Shown here: in pieces, positions 35,530 through 44,198 of the stretch
Layout: each line of letters opens with the position of its first letter
Numbering within the stretch: the stretch's first letter is position 1
NCBI GenBank assembly: GCA_023432225.1
Contig: JAEYUW010000046.1
Coordinates: 62,001-126,000 of the forward strand
Direction of reading: 5' to 3'
DNA: 64,000 nt
From: Verrucomicrobiota bacterium
Lineage (GTDB): Bacteria; Verrucomicrobiota; Verrucomicrobiia; Opitutales; Opitutaceae
Notes under the pieces: model-generated
Database searches by the model: none
The model's input: only the letters and a program-made list of their open reading frames with translations
Told to the model about the DNA's origin: nothing
Program-made: the position numbers and the translations under genes

Positions 35530-35562
35530 GGTCCGATCACCGAAATAATCCTCTGCCAAAAC

Positions 35563-35596
35563 AAAAGGCGCGCCACCCGGCACGCCTTTTCCTTTT
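35563..35596. terminator. Terminator between htrA and pyrE
   Basis: An 8-bp stem AAAAGGCG / CGCCTTTT with 12-base loop and a further TTTT; it is A/T-flanked on both sides and may serve both directions. The rest of the 298-base gap is GC-rich palindromic sequence (for example GCAGCCGA...TCGGCTGC near 35640) with no gene. Confidence 0.7.
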
Positions 35597-35827
35597 GGCT
35601 TCGTCGCGGCGGACGTGAGTCCGCGGTAAACGCGCGCCCGCAGCCGAAACAGCCGACTCACGTCGGCTGCTGCGCTTCGGTTCGAGCGGGCGAAACCGCG
35701 ACGCGCCGCCGCGAAGTGCGTGGCGCGCTTGTCGCGCCACTCGTGCGATCGGTTGCTTGGGCAAATTGCGCGACGAGCGCGCAACCTACGTCGGTGCGAC
35801 GACTGAATCGCCGACGGGAGCCGAAGC

Positions 35828-36397
35828 TCAGCTCCCCGGTTTGCTCGCTGGAATCGCCGCCAGCTCCGGCGGCAACTTGTCTGCTTCGTAGGTCGGAAAA
35901 CTCAGCTCGAGCAGGGAAATCGTGGGCACGTTGAACTTCGCCTTACCCTCGCTGCGATCGACGAGGACCGCGACCGCCACCGCCTGACCGCCCGCCTGGG
36001 CGATGATGTCGAGGCACTCCTGCACGCGACCGCCGCGCGTGATCACGTCTTCGACGACGAGAATTTTTTCACCGGGAGCGATCGTGAAGCCGCGGCGCAT
36101 CACGAGGACGTTGTTTTCCTTCTCGGCGAAGATGAAGCGACTCTTGAACTGCCGCGCGATTTCCTGGCCGATCACGAGTCCGCCCATCGCCGGGGCGAGC
36201 ACGGTCGTGAACGACGTGCCGTCGAGCTTCGCCTTGAGCAGGGTGGCGAGGCGCTCCACTTCCGGCATGTATTGGCACACTTGAGCGCATTGGAAAAAGT
36301 GGCCGCTGTGCAGACCGGAGCGCAGCACAAAGTGGCCCTGCAGCAGTGCGCGCGTGCGTTTGAAAATGTCGATCACTTCGTGTTGGACGGCATCCAT
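35828..36397 (-). CDS. pyrE: Orotate phosphoribosyltransferase
   Basis: Converts orotate plus PRPP to OMP in pyrimidine synthesis. 189 residues from the ATG at 36397 (MDAVQHEVIDIF): GHFVLRSGLHSGHFFQCAQV, APAMGGLVIGQEIARQF, FAEKENNVLVMRRGFTI and the PRPP-binding ILVVEDVITRGGRVQECLDI are diagnostic. The longer frame from 36418 adds only seven residues. It is divergent from the metallo-hydrolase gene. Confidence 0.93.
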   Translation of the reverse strand: MDAVQHEVIDIFKRTRALLQGHFVLRSGLHSGHFFQCAQVCQYMPEVERLATLLKAKLDGTSFTTVLAPAMGGLVIGQEIARQFKSRFIFAEKENNVLVMRRGFTIAPGEKILVVEDVITRGGRVQECLDIIAQAGGQAVAVAVLVDRSEGKAKFNVPTISLLELSFPTYEADKLPPELAAIPASKPGS

Positions 36398-36550
36398 GGC
36401 GCCGGAAACGTGTGGCAATCACACGTGAAATGGAATTCATTTCTAGTCGCGAGCCGCCCGTCACCGGCGTCATCGCGAGGAGCGCGTCGCGGCGTCCGCG
36501 AGATTAGACTCCTCGTCATGACGACACAGGCGAGCGCTCGATCATTTCCC

Positions 36551-37396
36551 ATGGACCTCAACGTCGCACCACCGCTCGAAGACGAGTTGGGGGACGTCCT
36601 CGAAAAGGCCGCCCGCCACGCCGGTCTGACCTATGAGACGATCGCGAAGGCGGCGAACGTCGACCTGTCGCGCATCCACGACGCCGTCGATTATCGTCCC
36701 GACCTGAAACCGGCGGAGCTGAACCGTCTCGCGCGGGTGCTGAACCTCAACGAGGTCGGGCTCGCCGCGCTCGCGCAGAACGCCTACCCGCAGCCGGCGA
36801 TCGGCGCGTTGCCGTTTTGTCTGTTTCCGCTGCGCATGCCTTTTGGCGTCGGCGTCGCGAACAGCTACATCATCTCGCAAGGTGGCGATACGGGCGTGCT
36901 GTTCGACACCGGAGCGAGCGGCGCGGAACTGAAGCGGGCCTGGCCGGCGCGGATCAAGAAACTCGCCGCGGTGTTCATCACTCACTACGAGGCGGAGCAC
37001 ATTGGCGGGCTCGACGAGGTGATGCACGAATTTGGGCTAAACCATTTCTACGGTCCCCCGACCGGTCGTTGGCCGCGTTGCCTCGCGCTCGGAGAGAGTC
37101 AGACGGTTGAGGTGGCGGGCTTTTCAATCACCTCACTGCTCACGCCCGGGCATGCGGCGGAGCATAACTGTTACGTGATCGCTCGCGCCGGACAGCCGGC
37201 GCGGGCCGATCTGCTCATCTCGGGTGACCTCGTGTTCGCCGGCTCGCTGGGCGGGGGCTATTTCTGTTGCCAGCGCCAGCTCAAGCATGCGCGCCGGGTG
37301 CTCGATCAGCTCGCGCCAGACGTGCTCATCGCTCCGGGACATGGGCCGTTCTCCACCGTTGGGAACGAGCAGCGCTTCAATCCGTTCCTGGTGTAG
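36551..37396 (+). CDS. Metallo-beta-lactamase-fold protein with altered metal motif
   Basis: A 281-residue protein. The N-terminal ~80 residues resemble a small HTH-like helical domain (GLTYETIAKAANVDLSRIHD, LNRLARVLNLNEVGLAAL), and an MBL-fold domain follows. The usual HxHxDH is replaced by H145-Y-E147-A-E149-H150 (FITHYEAEHIGG). Later metal-site segments LLTPGHAAEHNC, LLISGDLVFAG and LIAPGHGPFS are present. An Glu at the second position recalls flavodiiron proteins (HxExDH), but no flavodoxin domain is present. An alternative ATG at 36518 would add 11 residues. Substrate unknown. Confidence 0.75.
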   Translation: MDLNVAPPLEDELGDVLEKAARHAGLTYETIAKAANVDLSRIHDAVDYRPDLKPAELNRLARVLNLNEVGLAALAQNAYPQPAIGALPFCLFPLRMPFGVGVANSYIISQGGDTGVLFDTGASGAELKRAWPARIKKLAAVFITHYEAEHIGGLDEVMHEFGLNHFYGPPTGRWPRCLALGESQTVEVAGFSITSLLTPGHAAEHNCYVIARAGQPARADLLISGDLVFAGSLGGGYFCCQRQLKHARRVLDQLAPDVLIAPGHGPFSTVGNEQRFNPFLV

Positions 37397-37415
37397 CGGT
37401 GTCCGAGTCCGACGC

Positions 37416-38420
37416 ATGAAGAGAATCAAGGTCGCCCAATTCGGCCTCGGCCCCATCGGAGTCGAATCGCTCAAGCTCGCGGCGCAGCAGCCGTGGATCG
37501 AGATCGTGGGCGCCGTCGACAACGCGCCCGCGAAGGTCGGCCGGCCGCTCACGGAGATCACCGGACTCGCTCAGCTCGACGGTTTGCGCGTGGCGCGCGA
37601 CCTCGAAGCGTTGTTTCGCGAGACGCCACCCGAGGTGATTTTGCACACGGCGTCGTCGAGTGCCGCGGCGACGCTGGCGCAGATGCGTTTGGCGTTGGAG
37701 TTCGGCGTGAGTGTGGCGTCGACCTGCGAGCAGTTGATCTTTCCCGCGCTCAAGGAGCCGGTGCTCACAAAAGAATACGATGCGCTGTGCCGCCACACCG
37801 GCGCGCGCGTGGTGGCCGCGGGCGTGAATCCGGGTTTCGTGATGGACGTGCTGCCGATCGCGTTGACCGGAGTGAGCCGGAGCGTGGAGAGCATTTTCGT
37901 CGAGCGGGTCGTGGATGCGTCGACGCGGCGCCAGCCGTTGCAGGCGAAGATCGGCAGCGGGCGCGAGCCGGAGGAGTTTCGCGATGAACTGCGCACGGGC
38001 AGGGCAGGGCACGCCGGGCTGATCGAGTCGGCGGCGCTCGTGGCGCACGCGATGGGTTGGGCGCTCGATAGTCTGACGGAGGAAGGCGAACCGGTGCTCG
38101 CCGAGTGCGAGATCACGACGCCGTTCTTCACCGTGCCGAAAGGGAAAGTGTGCGGTATTCGTCAGCGCGCCGTCGGCATCAGCGCGGGGGTCGAGCGTGT
38201 GGTATTGGAGATCGCGATGTTCCTCGGCGCGCCGCAGCCGCACGATCGTCTCGTGGTGCGCGGTGATCCTCCGCTCGACGTGCACGTCGCGGGCGGCATC
38301 GCCGGCGACCAAGCGACGGTCGCTGCGCTGATCAACTCGGTGCCGCGCTTACTTGCGGCCGCGCCGGGCTTGCGGCTAGCGACGGATTTGACGCTGCCGA
38401 GGTGGGCGGCGAATTCGTGA
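37416..38420 (+). CDS. DapB-like NAD(P)-dependent dehydrogenase
   Basis: 334 residues from the ATG at 37416. The N-terminal Rossmann domain, IKVAQFGLGPIGVESLKLAA, resembles dihydrodipicolinate reductase and the 2,4-diaminopentanoate dehydrogenase family. VILHTASSSAAATLAQM, SVASTCEQLIFPAL and VVAAGVNPGFVMDVLPIAL are typical of the latter group. The reaction is probably NAD(P)H-linked oxidation or reduction of an amino or imino acid. It starts 19 bases after the metallo-hydrolase gene, so the two may act together. Confidence 0.75.
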   Translation: MKRIKVAQFGLGPIGVESLKLAAQQPWIEIVGAVDNAPAKVGRPLTEITGLAQLDGLRVARDLEALFRETPPEVILHTASSSAAATLAQMRLALEFGVSVASTCEQLIFPALKEPVLTKEYDALCRHTGARVVAAGVNPGFVMDVLPIALTGVSRSVESIFVERVVDASTRRQPLQAKIGSGREPEEFRDELRTGRAGHAGLIESAALVAHAMGWALDSLTEEGEPVLAECEITTPFFTVPKGKVCGIRQRAVGISAGVERVVLEIAMFLGAPQPHDRLVVRGDPPLDVHVAGGIAGDQATVAALINSVPRLLAAAPGLRLATDLTLPRWAANS

Positions 38421-38486
38421 ACGTTGTCGCGGGGATTAGCCCGCTTGCCGCTTCGAGATTTCATCGGCGCCAGAGCGGGAATGGTG

Positions 38487-38492
38487 TTGACA
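38487..38492 (+). promoter_or_regulatory. Candidate -35 box of the tRNA cluster
   Basis: TTGACA within GTGTTGACACC, 44 bases before tRNA-Lys. The same GTGTTGACA context precedes tRNA-Asn. The -10 region is not clear (CTTTTG near 38511). Confidence 0.45.
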
Positions 38493-38530
38493 CCACCTTC
38501 TGCTTCCCAACTTTTGCCCTTCTGATTTCT

Positions 38531-38605
38531 GGCTTCCTAGCTCAATGGTAGAGCAGCTGACTCTTAATCAGTAGGTTCGGGGTTCGAGTCCCCGGGGAGC
38601 CACCA
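38531..38605 (+). tRNA. tRNA-Lys (anticodon CTT)
   Basis: A 75-base cloverleaf with acceptor GGCTTCC/GGGAGCC, D-arm AGCTCAATGGTAGAGC, anticodon loop CTCTTAA (CTT), T-arm CGGGGTTCGAGTCCCCG and an encoded CCA. First of three tRNAs. Confidence 0.95.
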
Positions 38606-38650
38606 ATTTCGTTGTTTGTAGTTCCGATTGTCCAGTGCGCAGCGCGCCTT

Positions 38651-38725
38651 GCCGGCGTAGCTCAACGGTAGAGCACCTGTTTTGTAAACAGGCGGTTGCG
38701 GGTTCGAATCCCATCGCCGGCTCCA
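38651..38725 (+). tRNA. tRNA-Thr (anticodon TGT)
   Basis: A 75-base cloverleaf with acceptor GCCGGCG/CGCCGGC, anticodon stem CCTGT/ACAGG with loop TTTGTAA (TGT), T-arm GCGGGTTCGAATCCCAT and an encoded CCA. Confidence 0.95.
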
Positions 38726-38783
38726 CTTTTGAGAGCATCTCGGCAGGCACTTACCCCACGCCGCTCGCACGATCACTTTCCAC

Positions 38784-38857
38784 TGCCTGGTGGTGTAATG
38801 GTAGCACAGCAGATTCTGACTCTGCTTGTCTAGGTTCGAGTCCTAGCCGGGCAGCCA
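38784..38857 (+). tRNA. tRNA-Gln (anticodon CTG)
   Basis: A 74-base cloverleaf with acceptor TGCCTGG/CCGGGCA, D-arm TGGTGTAATGGTAGCAC, anticodon loop TTCTGAC (CTG), T-arm CTAGGTTCGAGTCCTAG and an encoded CCA. Confidence 0.93.
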
Positions 38858-38901
38858 CAACAGATGCGCGACTCATCGCAATCGCTGAAAAAGAAAGCGC
38901 A

Positions 38902-38932
38902 TTGACAGTGCAAAGTGGTTCACAACCTTAAT
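38902..38932 (+). promoter_or_regulatory. Candidate promoter of the exb/ton operon
   Basis: TTGACA at 38902-38907 and CTTAAT at 38927-38932 (19-base spacing), about 185 bases upstream of the first exbB codon and after the tRNA cluster. The long leader between them shows no gene. Confidence 0.45.
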
Positions 38933-39117
38933 CGGCTCTCGTCCGCACACACCTCTTGCCCCGTAGTTTCATCCCTCTTTCTGACTCGCGCCCGGCCTGC
39001 AACAAAGGCGGGCGCTTGGCGTCTAAGCAGCCCTGGAGGGCCCTCGCTTGATTTTGATTTCCTGATTTTCACCCAGAGAAACTTCATCCCGGAAAAATCT
39101 AATCCAAAAATCGCATT

Positions 39118-39777
39118 ATGATCACTGCACACCTGCCCTTGGCGTTCCTGATGAACCAGACTCCGATGGAGCTGTTCAAGCACGGCGGCCCGATTATGTG
39201 GCCGATTCTCCTCGTGTCGTTTCTCATGATCACGGTCGCCATCGAGCGTATCATCTTCATCTTCCGTGAAGCGGCGCGCCGTCAACCCGAGGTCGTCGAG
39301 AAGATGCTCGAGAAGGTCGAAGGCCGCGATGTCGACGGCGCCGTCGAGCTCGGCAAGAAGAGCCAGGACTTTGTCGCCCGCATCCTCGTCTACGCGCTCA
39401 CGCACAAGGAGCACTCCCTCGGCAACGCCTTCGCTCGCGCCGCGAATCAGGAACTCCAGCGCTTCGCCCAAGGCATCCCGACGCTCGACACCTGCGTCAC
39501 GGCCGCCCCGCTCCTCGGTCTTCTCGGCACGGTCACGGGCATGATGAACACCTTCGGCGCTCTCTCCGGCGGCGACATTGCTTCGGCGGCCGGCCAGATC
39601 ACCGGTGGTGTGGCTGAAGCGCTCATCGCCACGGCCTGCGGTCTCGCGATCGCCATCACGGGCCTGCTCCCTTACAACTATCTCAACGCCCGCTTGGAAG
39701 AAGCCCGTCACGAAGTCGAAGACGCTTCCAATTCGCTCGAGATCATCATCAACAAGTCCGAGAGCGTGAACCGCTGA
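39118..39777 (+). CDS. exbB: MotA/TolQ/ExbB proton-channel protein
   Basis: 219 residues and three TM helices (about 26-46, 125-150, 165-190). APLLGLLGTVTGMMNTFGAL and GVAEALIATACGLAIAITGL are the conserved channel segments. With the two ExbD proteins it would form the proton-driven motor energising TonB. First gene of a seven-gene operon. An alternative in-frame ATG lies at 39151; neither start has a strong ribosome site. Confidence 0.93.
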   Translation: MITAHLPLAFLMNQTPMELFKHGGPIMWPILLVSFLMITVAIERIIFIFREAARRQPEVVEKMLEKVEGRDVDGAVELGKKSQDFVARILVYALTHKEHSLGNAFARAANQELQRFAQGIPTLDTCVTAAPLLGLLGTVTGMMNTFGALSGGDIASAAGQITGGVAEALIATACGLAIAITGLLPYNYLNARLEEARHEVEDASNSLEIIINKSESVNR

Positions 39778-39817
39778 GCGCGGGTCACCTTTTCGGTAAC
39801 CCTCGACCCAACTTATC

Positions 39818-40249
39818 ATGCACGGCGGTGGTGGTGGCACAGGCCCCGGCGGCACCAAGAAGGCGCGCATTGAGATCATCCCTCTCATTGACGTCATCTT
39901 CTTCCTGCTCGCAACGTTCGTCCTGTTCACCCTTTCCCTCAACAAATCCAACGGCCTGAACGTCCAGCTGCCGGTCACGCAGACCGGCGAAGGGCGCGAT
40001 CCTGCCGGCACGGTTACCATTTCGGTCACCGATGAAGGCACCCTCGGATGGAACAAGGATCTCGTCACCCTCGATGAGTTCCTGCAACGCCTCCAGCAAT
40101 ACAAGGCGTCTGACCCCGAAGGCCGCATCCTGATCAACGGCGATGAACGTGCGTTCTTCGCGCAAGCGATCTATGTCTTCGACGAAGCCCGCAAAGCCGG
40201 CTTCACGAAGGTGTTCATTGAGACGCGCGGCGACACGGCCAAACGTTGA
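39818..40249 (+). CDS. exbD: ExbD/TolR family protein, copy 1
   Basis: 143 residues: a short Gly-rich N terminus, then RIEIIPLIDVIFFLLATFVL with the essential membrane Asp of ExbD, and a periplasmic domain ending VFDEARKAGFTKVFIETRG. Partner of ExbB. It shares 56 identical bases with copy 2 across the membrane segment. Confidence 0.93.
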   Translation: MHGGGGGTGPGGTKKARIEIIPLIDVIFFLLATFVLFTLSLNKSNGLNVQLPVTQTGEGRDPAGTVTISVTDEGTLGWNKDLVTLDEFLQRLQQYKASDPEGRILINGDERAFFAQAIYVFDEARKAGFTKVFIETRGDTAKR

Positions 40250-40297
40250 TCTAAGAAACACGCGCCTCGCGCGTCATCTCGTTAAGCACCCACTCTC

Positions 40298-40723
40298 ATG
40301 GAAGGCACCAAAATCAAAGTCGCGAAGATGAAGAAGGCGCGCATTGAGATCATCCCTCTCATTGACGTCATCTTCTTCCTGCTCGCGACCTTCGTGCTGT
40401 TCACGCTCTCGCTCAACCGCATCAGCTCCGTCCCCGTCGACCTGCCTGCCGGCGTTCCGCAAACCCAATCGAAGTCGGATGAACCGACCACGATCCAGGT
40501 TTCCGAAGCCGGTAATATCTTCTGGAATCGCGAGCTGATCGACATGACGGAGCTCCCGGCCCGCATCGCGCACTACAAGACCCAAAACGAGGACCCAAAA
40601 ATCCTCATCGCCGGTGACGAGAAGGCTCGTTTCGGCGCCACGGTCCAGGTGCTCGACGAAATTCGCAAGGCCGGCATCCAAAAATTCTCGGTCGAAACCC
40701 GCACTCGTCCCACCGGCAAGTAA
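40298..40723 (+). CDS. exbD: ExbD/TolR family protein, copy 2
   Basis: 141 residues with the same KKARIEIIPLIDVIFFLL membrane segment including the motor Asp, but a different periplasmic domain (SVPVDLPAGVPQTQSKSDEP; VLDEIRKAGIQKFSVETRT). Two ExbD types in one operon suggest a hetero-oligomeric motor. tonB follows 6 bases later. Confidence 0.93.
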   Translation: MEGTKIKVAKMKKARIEIIPLIDVIFFLLATFVLFTLSLNRISSVPVDLPAGVPQTQSKSDEPTTIQVSEAGNIFWNRELIDMTELPARIAHYKTQNEDPKILIAGDEKARFGATVQVLDEIRKAGIQKFSVETRTRPTGK

Positions 40724-40729
40724 TTATCC

Positions 40730-41386
40730 ATGCGCAGAGATCTCATCATCGGCCTGGTCGTCTCGATCGCGCTCCACGCGACGTTCCTGTATGGCTTCAA
40801 CCAAAAGGCCCCGCCGAAGCCAAAGCCGAAGGAAGAGAAGACCGAACTCATTCAGATGGAAATGCCCGAAATCGAGCCCGAAAAGGAGGAGGCGGTCGAG
40901 GAGCTGACAGAAGAAGCTCCCACCAACCAGCTTGCTCCCCCGAGTCTCGCGGACGTTCCTTCAGTCTCGGTCAGCGCATTCACTCAGCCGCTCCAGCCGC
41001 CGCCCCCTCCTGGCCTCACCGCCGCCAAGGGCGCGATCTCGATCCCCGTCGTCAAGCCCGGCACAAAGCTCGGCGCGGGCATGAAGGATCTCTTCGACGT
41101 CGCCAACCTCGATCAAGTCCCGGTCGCCCGGGCGCAGATCGCTCCTAATTATCCTTTCGAAATGCGCCGCGCCGGCATCACCGGCACGGTCACGCTCGAG
41201 TTCATCGTCTCGTCCTCCGGTGACGTCGTCGCCTGCCAGGTGGTGAAGTCGAGCCAGCGCGAGTTCGAGCAGCCTGCCATGCAGGCGGTCTCGAAGTGGA
41301 AGTTCAAGCCCGGCCGCAAGGGTGGCCGCGCCGTCAACACCCGCTGCCAGATCGATATTCCGTTCACTCTCAGTGAGGACTCCTAA
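40730..41386 (+). CDS. tonB: TonB energy transducer
   Basis: 218 residues. One N-terminal TM helix (about 4-24, LIIGLVVSIALHATFLYGFN, with the conserved Ser and His), a Lys/Pro/Glu linker (PPKPKPKEEKTE; EPEKEEAVEELTEEAPTN), and a C-terminal domain with QIAPNYPFEMRRAGITGTVT and AVSKWKFKPGRKGGRAVNTR. Full TonB architecture, unlike the stand-alone domains at 11606 and 14619. Adjacent to its ExbB/ExbD motor. Confidence 0.93.
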   Translation: MRRDLIIGLVVSIALHATFLYGFNQKAPPKPKPKEEKTELIQMEMPEIEPEKEEAVEELTEEAPTNQLAPPSLADVPSVSVSAFTQPLQPPPPPGLTAAKGAISIPVVKPGTKLGAGMKDLFDVANLDQVPVARAQIAPNYPFEMRRAGITGTVTLEFIVSSSGDVVACQVVKSSQREFEQPAMQAVSKWKFKPGRKGGRAVNTRCQIDIPFTLSEDS

Positions 41387-41390
41387 AGCC

Positions 41391-42740
41391 ATGTCTTCTC
41401 TCATCACCCGCTTCTCCGTGCGCACGCTCGCGGCCTTGCTCGCCGTTGCGTTTGCCGGCAGCGCGTTCGCTCAACAGGAGCGCAATTACTCGCTCTCTGA
41501 AGAGACGAGCGAAGTGCTCAGCACCACCTACAAAACGGCCGCGGAAGCCAAGAACTACGACGGCGCCCTCAAGGCCATCGAGGACCGCCTCGCCAAGCTC
41601 AAGGATCCCTCGAGCTTCGATGCGGCTGTGCTCCTGCAAGTGAAGGCGCAAACGCTCCTGCAAAAGAGCGATTTCGCCAACGCCATCCCGCCCCTTGAGC
41701 AGGCGCTGCAACTCTCGGATTCCCACACGCCGCCCTATTTCGAGGACCGCACCACGACCGAGTTCCTCTTCTTCCTAGCCCAGCTCTATTTCCAGGAAGC
41801 TGCGAACAGCAAGACCGGCGGAGCCGCAGTCGCGGGCTACTACGATAAGGCCGACGCCTACATGGCGCGCTGGATGAAGCTGAACAAGAAGCCGAATCCC
41901 GATGCGCTGCTCTTCTACGCGTCGCTGATCTTCAACCGCGCGGCCCAAGACACCGAACACCCCGATGTCGCCTCGGTGAAGCGCGCCCTCGAGATCGTCG
42001 ATCGCGCCATGCGCATGTCGACGCGCCCGAAGGATAATCTCTACCTGCTCAAGCTCGTCTGCCTGCAGCACCTCAACCGCAACGCTGAAGCCGTCGAGCT
42101 CCTCGAGCTCTTGGTCAAGCAGCACCCGGACAACAAAAATTACTGGCAGCAGCTCGCCGCGCTCTACCTCGGCCAGCAGCAGGACGTTCGTGCCATCCTC
42201 GCTTTCGAGCGCGCTCAGGCGAACGGCTTCATGAATACGCCGAAGGACAACTTCAACCTCGTCGGCATTCACTTCAACATTGGCCAATACGAACGCGCGG
42301 CCGAATTGCTCGAGAAGGGCCTGCACAACGGCTCCATCGAAAACGAAGAGAAGAATTGGGAACTGCTCGCCTATTCCTACCAGCAGCTCAACCGCGACTT
42401 CAAAGCCATCGATACCCTGAAGGAAGCCGCGAAGGTCTTCCCGAAGTCCAATGGCCAGCTCGAGTATCTCATCGCCCAAAATTTCTACACGATGGAGAAG
42501 CTCGATGACGCGCTGCCGTTCCTCCAGACTTCCGTCAAGAAGGGCGGCGGTAACAAGCCGCACTCCACCTACCTCTTCCTCGCGTTCATCGCCTACGAAC
42601 TGAAGAAGTTCGACATCGCCCTCGACGCCGCCAACCGCGCCATCGCCACGCCCGAAGGCAAAGCGGAAGGCCAGCGCATGAAGCAGGCGATCGAAGACCT
42701 CATCAAGGAGCGCGAAGCCAAAGCCGCCAAAGCTCTCTAA
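41391..42740 (+). CDS. Exported TPR-repeat protein
   Basis: 449 residues, starting 4 bases after tonB. A signal peptide (about 1-28, ending GSAFAQ) and an all-helical TPR solenoid follow; recognisable units include AEAKNYDGALKAIEDRLAKL, LVCLQHLNRNAEAVELLELL, QYERAAELLEKGLHNG and KLDDALPFLQTSVKKGGG. It probably scaffolds the Ton complex in the periplasm or links it to outer-membrane partners. The role is inferred from the operon. Confidence 0.85.
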   Translation: MSSLITRFSVRTLAALLAVAFAGSAFAQQERNYSLSEETSEVLSTTYKTAAEAKNYDGALKAIEDRLAKLKDPSSFDAAVLLQVKAQTLLQKSDFANAIPPLEQALQLSDSHTPPYFEDRTTTEFLFFLAQLYFQEAANSKTGGAAVAGYYDKADAYMARWMKLNKKPNPDALLFYASLIFNRAAQDTEHPDVASVKRALEIVDRAMRMSTRPKDNLYLLKLVCLQHLNRNAEAVELLELLVKQHPDNKNYWQQLAALYLGQQQDVRAILAFERAQANGFMNTPKDNFNLVGIHFNIGQYERAAELLEKGLHNGSIENEEKNWELLAYSYQQLNRDFKAIDTLKEAAKVFPKSNGQLEYLIAQNFYTMEKLDDALPFLQTSVKKGGGNKPHSTYLFLAFIAYELKKFDIALDAANRAIATPEGKAEGQRMKQAIEDLIKEREAKAAKAL

Positions 42741-42756
42741 AAACCCTTACCGAAAC

Positions 42757-43293
42757 ATGAACAAGATCTACATTCTGGCCCCGCTGCTCGGCCTTCTCGC
42801 CTTCGGTGGTATCTATTGGAACTTCACCAAGGATTACGAGGCGAAGCAGGTCGCCATCCGTCAGGCGAAGGAACAAGAGAAGAAGGAAAAGCAGAAGCGC
42901 GACATCCAGGCCCGCGAAAAGGCGATCAAAGACGCCGTCGAGGCACAGGAAAAGCGCAAGATCGAGCGCGAAGCCAAAGAGCGCGCCGAGGAAGCCAAGA
43001 AGAAAGCTCGCCTCGATGCCGAAGACCGCCGCCAGCGCGCGTTCGACGATCGCAAGCGCACGCGCGACGCCCTCGAGCGCCTCAAGAAAGACGTCGAGGT
43101 CGTCAAGGCCGACATCGCGAAGCTCGAGGACGAAAAGAAGAAGAACGTCGACGAGCAGGCCTTCCTCAAGACCTACGTCAAGCAGGCCGAAGCCAATGTG
43201 AAATATTACTACGACCTACTCGACAAACTTGCTGCCGCCGAAGCCGCCAAGGCCGCCGCCGACGCTGCTGCTGCCGCCGCCAAGAAGGGCTAA
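42757..43293 (+). CDS. Single-TM coiled-coil protein, copy 1
   Basis: 178 residues: an N-terminal TM anchor (about 4-24, IYILAPLLGLLAFGGIYWNF) followed by a ~140-residue charged coiled coil (KEQEKKEKQKRDIQAREKAI; ERLKKDVEVVKADIAKLEDE) and an Ala-rich tail. The TolA-like architecture suggests a periplasm-spanning rod working with the Exb motor. It is related in design to the next gene. Confidence 0.8.
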   Translation: MNKIYILAPLLGLLAFGGIYWNFTKDYEAKQVAIRQAKEQEKKEKQKRDIQAREKAIKDAVEAQEKRKIEREAKERAEEAKKKARLDAEDRRQRAFDDRKRTRDALERLKKDVEVVKADIAKLEDEKKKNVDEQAFLKTYVKQAEANVKYYYDLLDKLAAAEAAKAAADAAAAAAKKG

Positions 43294-43314
43294 CCGCTAC
43301 TCTCTGCACCCATC

Positions 43315-43848
43315 ATGAACAAGTTTTACATCATCGTTCCCGTCGTGCTGCTCGGCGTGTTCCTGTTCTTCTACAACGGGGCACTGAAAGAGATGGCCGC
43401 GAAGGAAGTCGCCAAGCAAGAGGAGGCCGCCAAGGTCAAGAAGGCCGAGGACGATCGCCGGGCTGAAATTGAGAAGAAAGCCGCCGAAGACGCCAAGCGC
43501 CGCCAGGCCGAGCGCGAGGCCGAGGATCGCGCCAAGGAGCAGAAGAAGATCAAGGAATACGAGGACGCCATGAATCAGCTGAAGGACGAGGCGAACAAGT
43601 ATCTCGCCGAAGCCGACAAGAATCAGAAGGACTCGAACGCCCTCGAACTCCAGCTCAACGATCTCCGTTCGCAGAAGGAGAAGATCAACCGCGAGACCTT
43701 CGAACTCGCGAAGCAGGTTGAACTCGCCAAGATCGCGCGCCGCAACGCCGAGCTCGAGATCCAGCGCATGGTCGACGTCGTCGGACAGAAAGTGGGCGCC
43801 AGCTCCTTCGCCGCGATGCCGCCTCCGCCGGCTCCCGCGAAGAACTGA
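43315..43848 (+). CDS. Single-TM coiled-coil protein, copy 2
   Basis: 177 residues with the same plan as its neighbour: MNKFYIIVPVVLLGVFLFFY anchor, a long charged coiled coil (EEAAKVKKAEDDRRAEIEKK; ALELQLNDLRSQKEKINRET) and a Pro-rich end (AAMPPPPAPAKN). The shared MNK-x-YI start suggests an old tandem duplication. Last gene of the exb/ton operon. Confidence 0.8.
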   Translation: MNKFYIIVPVVLLGVFLFFYNGALKEMAAKEVAKQEEAAKVKKAEDDRRAEIEKKAAEDAKRRQAEREAEDRAKEQKKIKEYEDAMNQLKDEANKYLAEADKNQKDSNALELQLNDLRSQKEKINRETFELAKQVELAKIARRNAELEIQRMVDVVGQKVGASSFAAMPPPPAPAKN

Positions 43849-43871
43849 TCTGCTCTTCTCGCAAGATTTTC

Positions 43872-43903
43872 AGCCGCGTCTCACGACGCGGCTTTTTTCT
43901 TTT
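43872..43903 (+). terminator. Terminator of the exb/ton operon
   Basis: A 9-bp stem AGCCGCGTC / GACGCGGCT with TCAC loop is followed by TTTTTTCTTTTT. Confidence 0.9.
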
Positions 43904-43985
43904 TCTGTGCACCGCGTGCTTCGCGACAAGATTCTGCTTGCTTCACTTTCTCTCAGACTACTGATTAACCGCTCTTCGCCGCTGT

Positions 43986-44064
<79 letters not shown>

Positions 44065-44198
44065 TTGAGAGAAACGCAGGACGGGACTGAATGCGTTTCT
44101 TCGCGACTAATCGCGACAGGCAGAGCGACTTGCAAGAAAACGTTTCGCGCTTTGGTGCGCCCGCGTGCGACAGCTCGCGACCCGAAAAGTCCGCAGGT

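Noticed and set aside
38564..38776. Small minus-strand ORFs over tRNA-Lys and tRNA-Thr (GFEPAT, GLEPRT endings)
   Set aside because: These are the usual antisense translations of tRNA genes.
38531..38857. Further integrative elements at tRNA-Lys, tRNA-Thr or tRNA-Gln
   Set aside because: No integrase gene or repeated tRNA 3' end follows these tRNAs before the exb operon.
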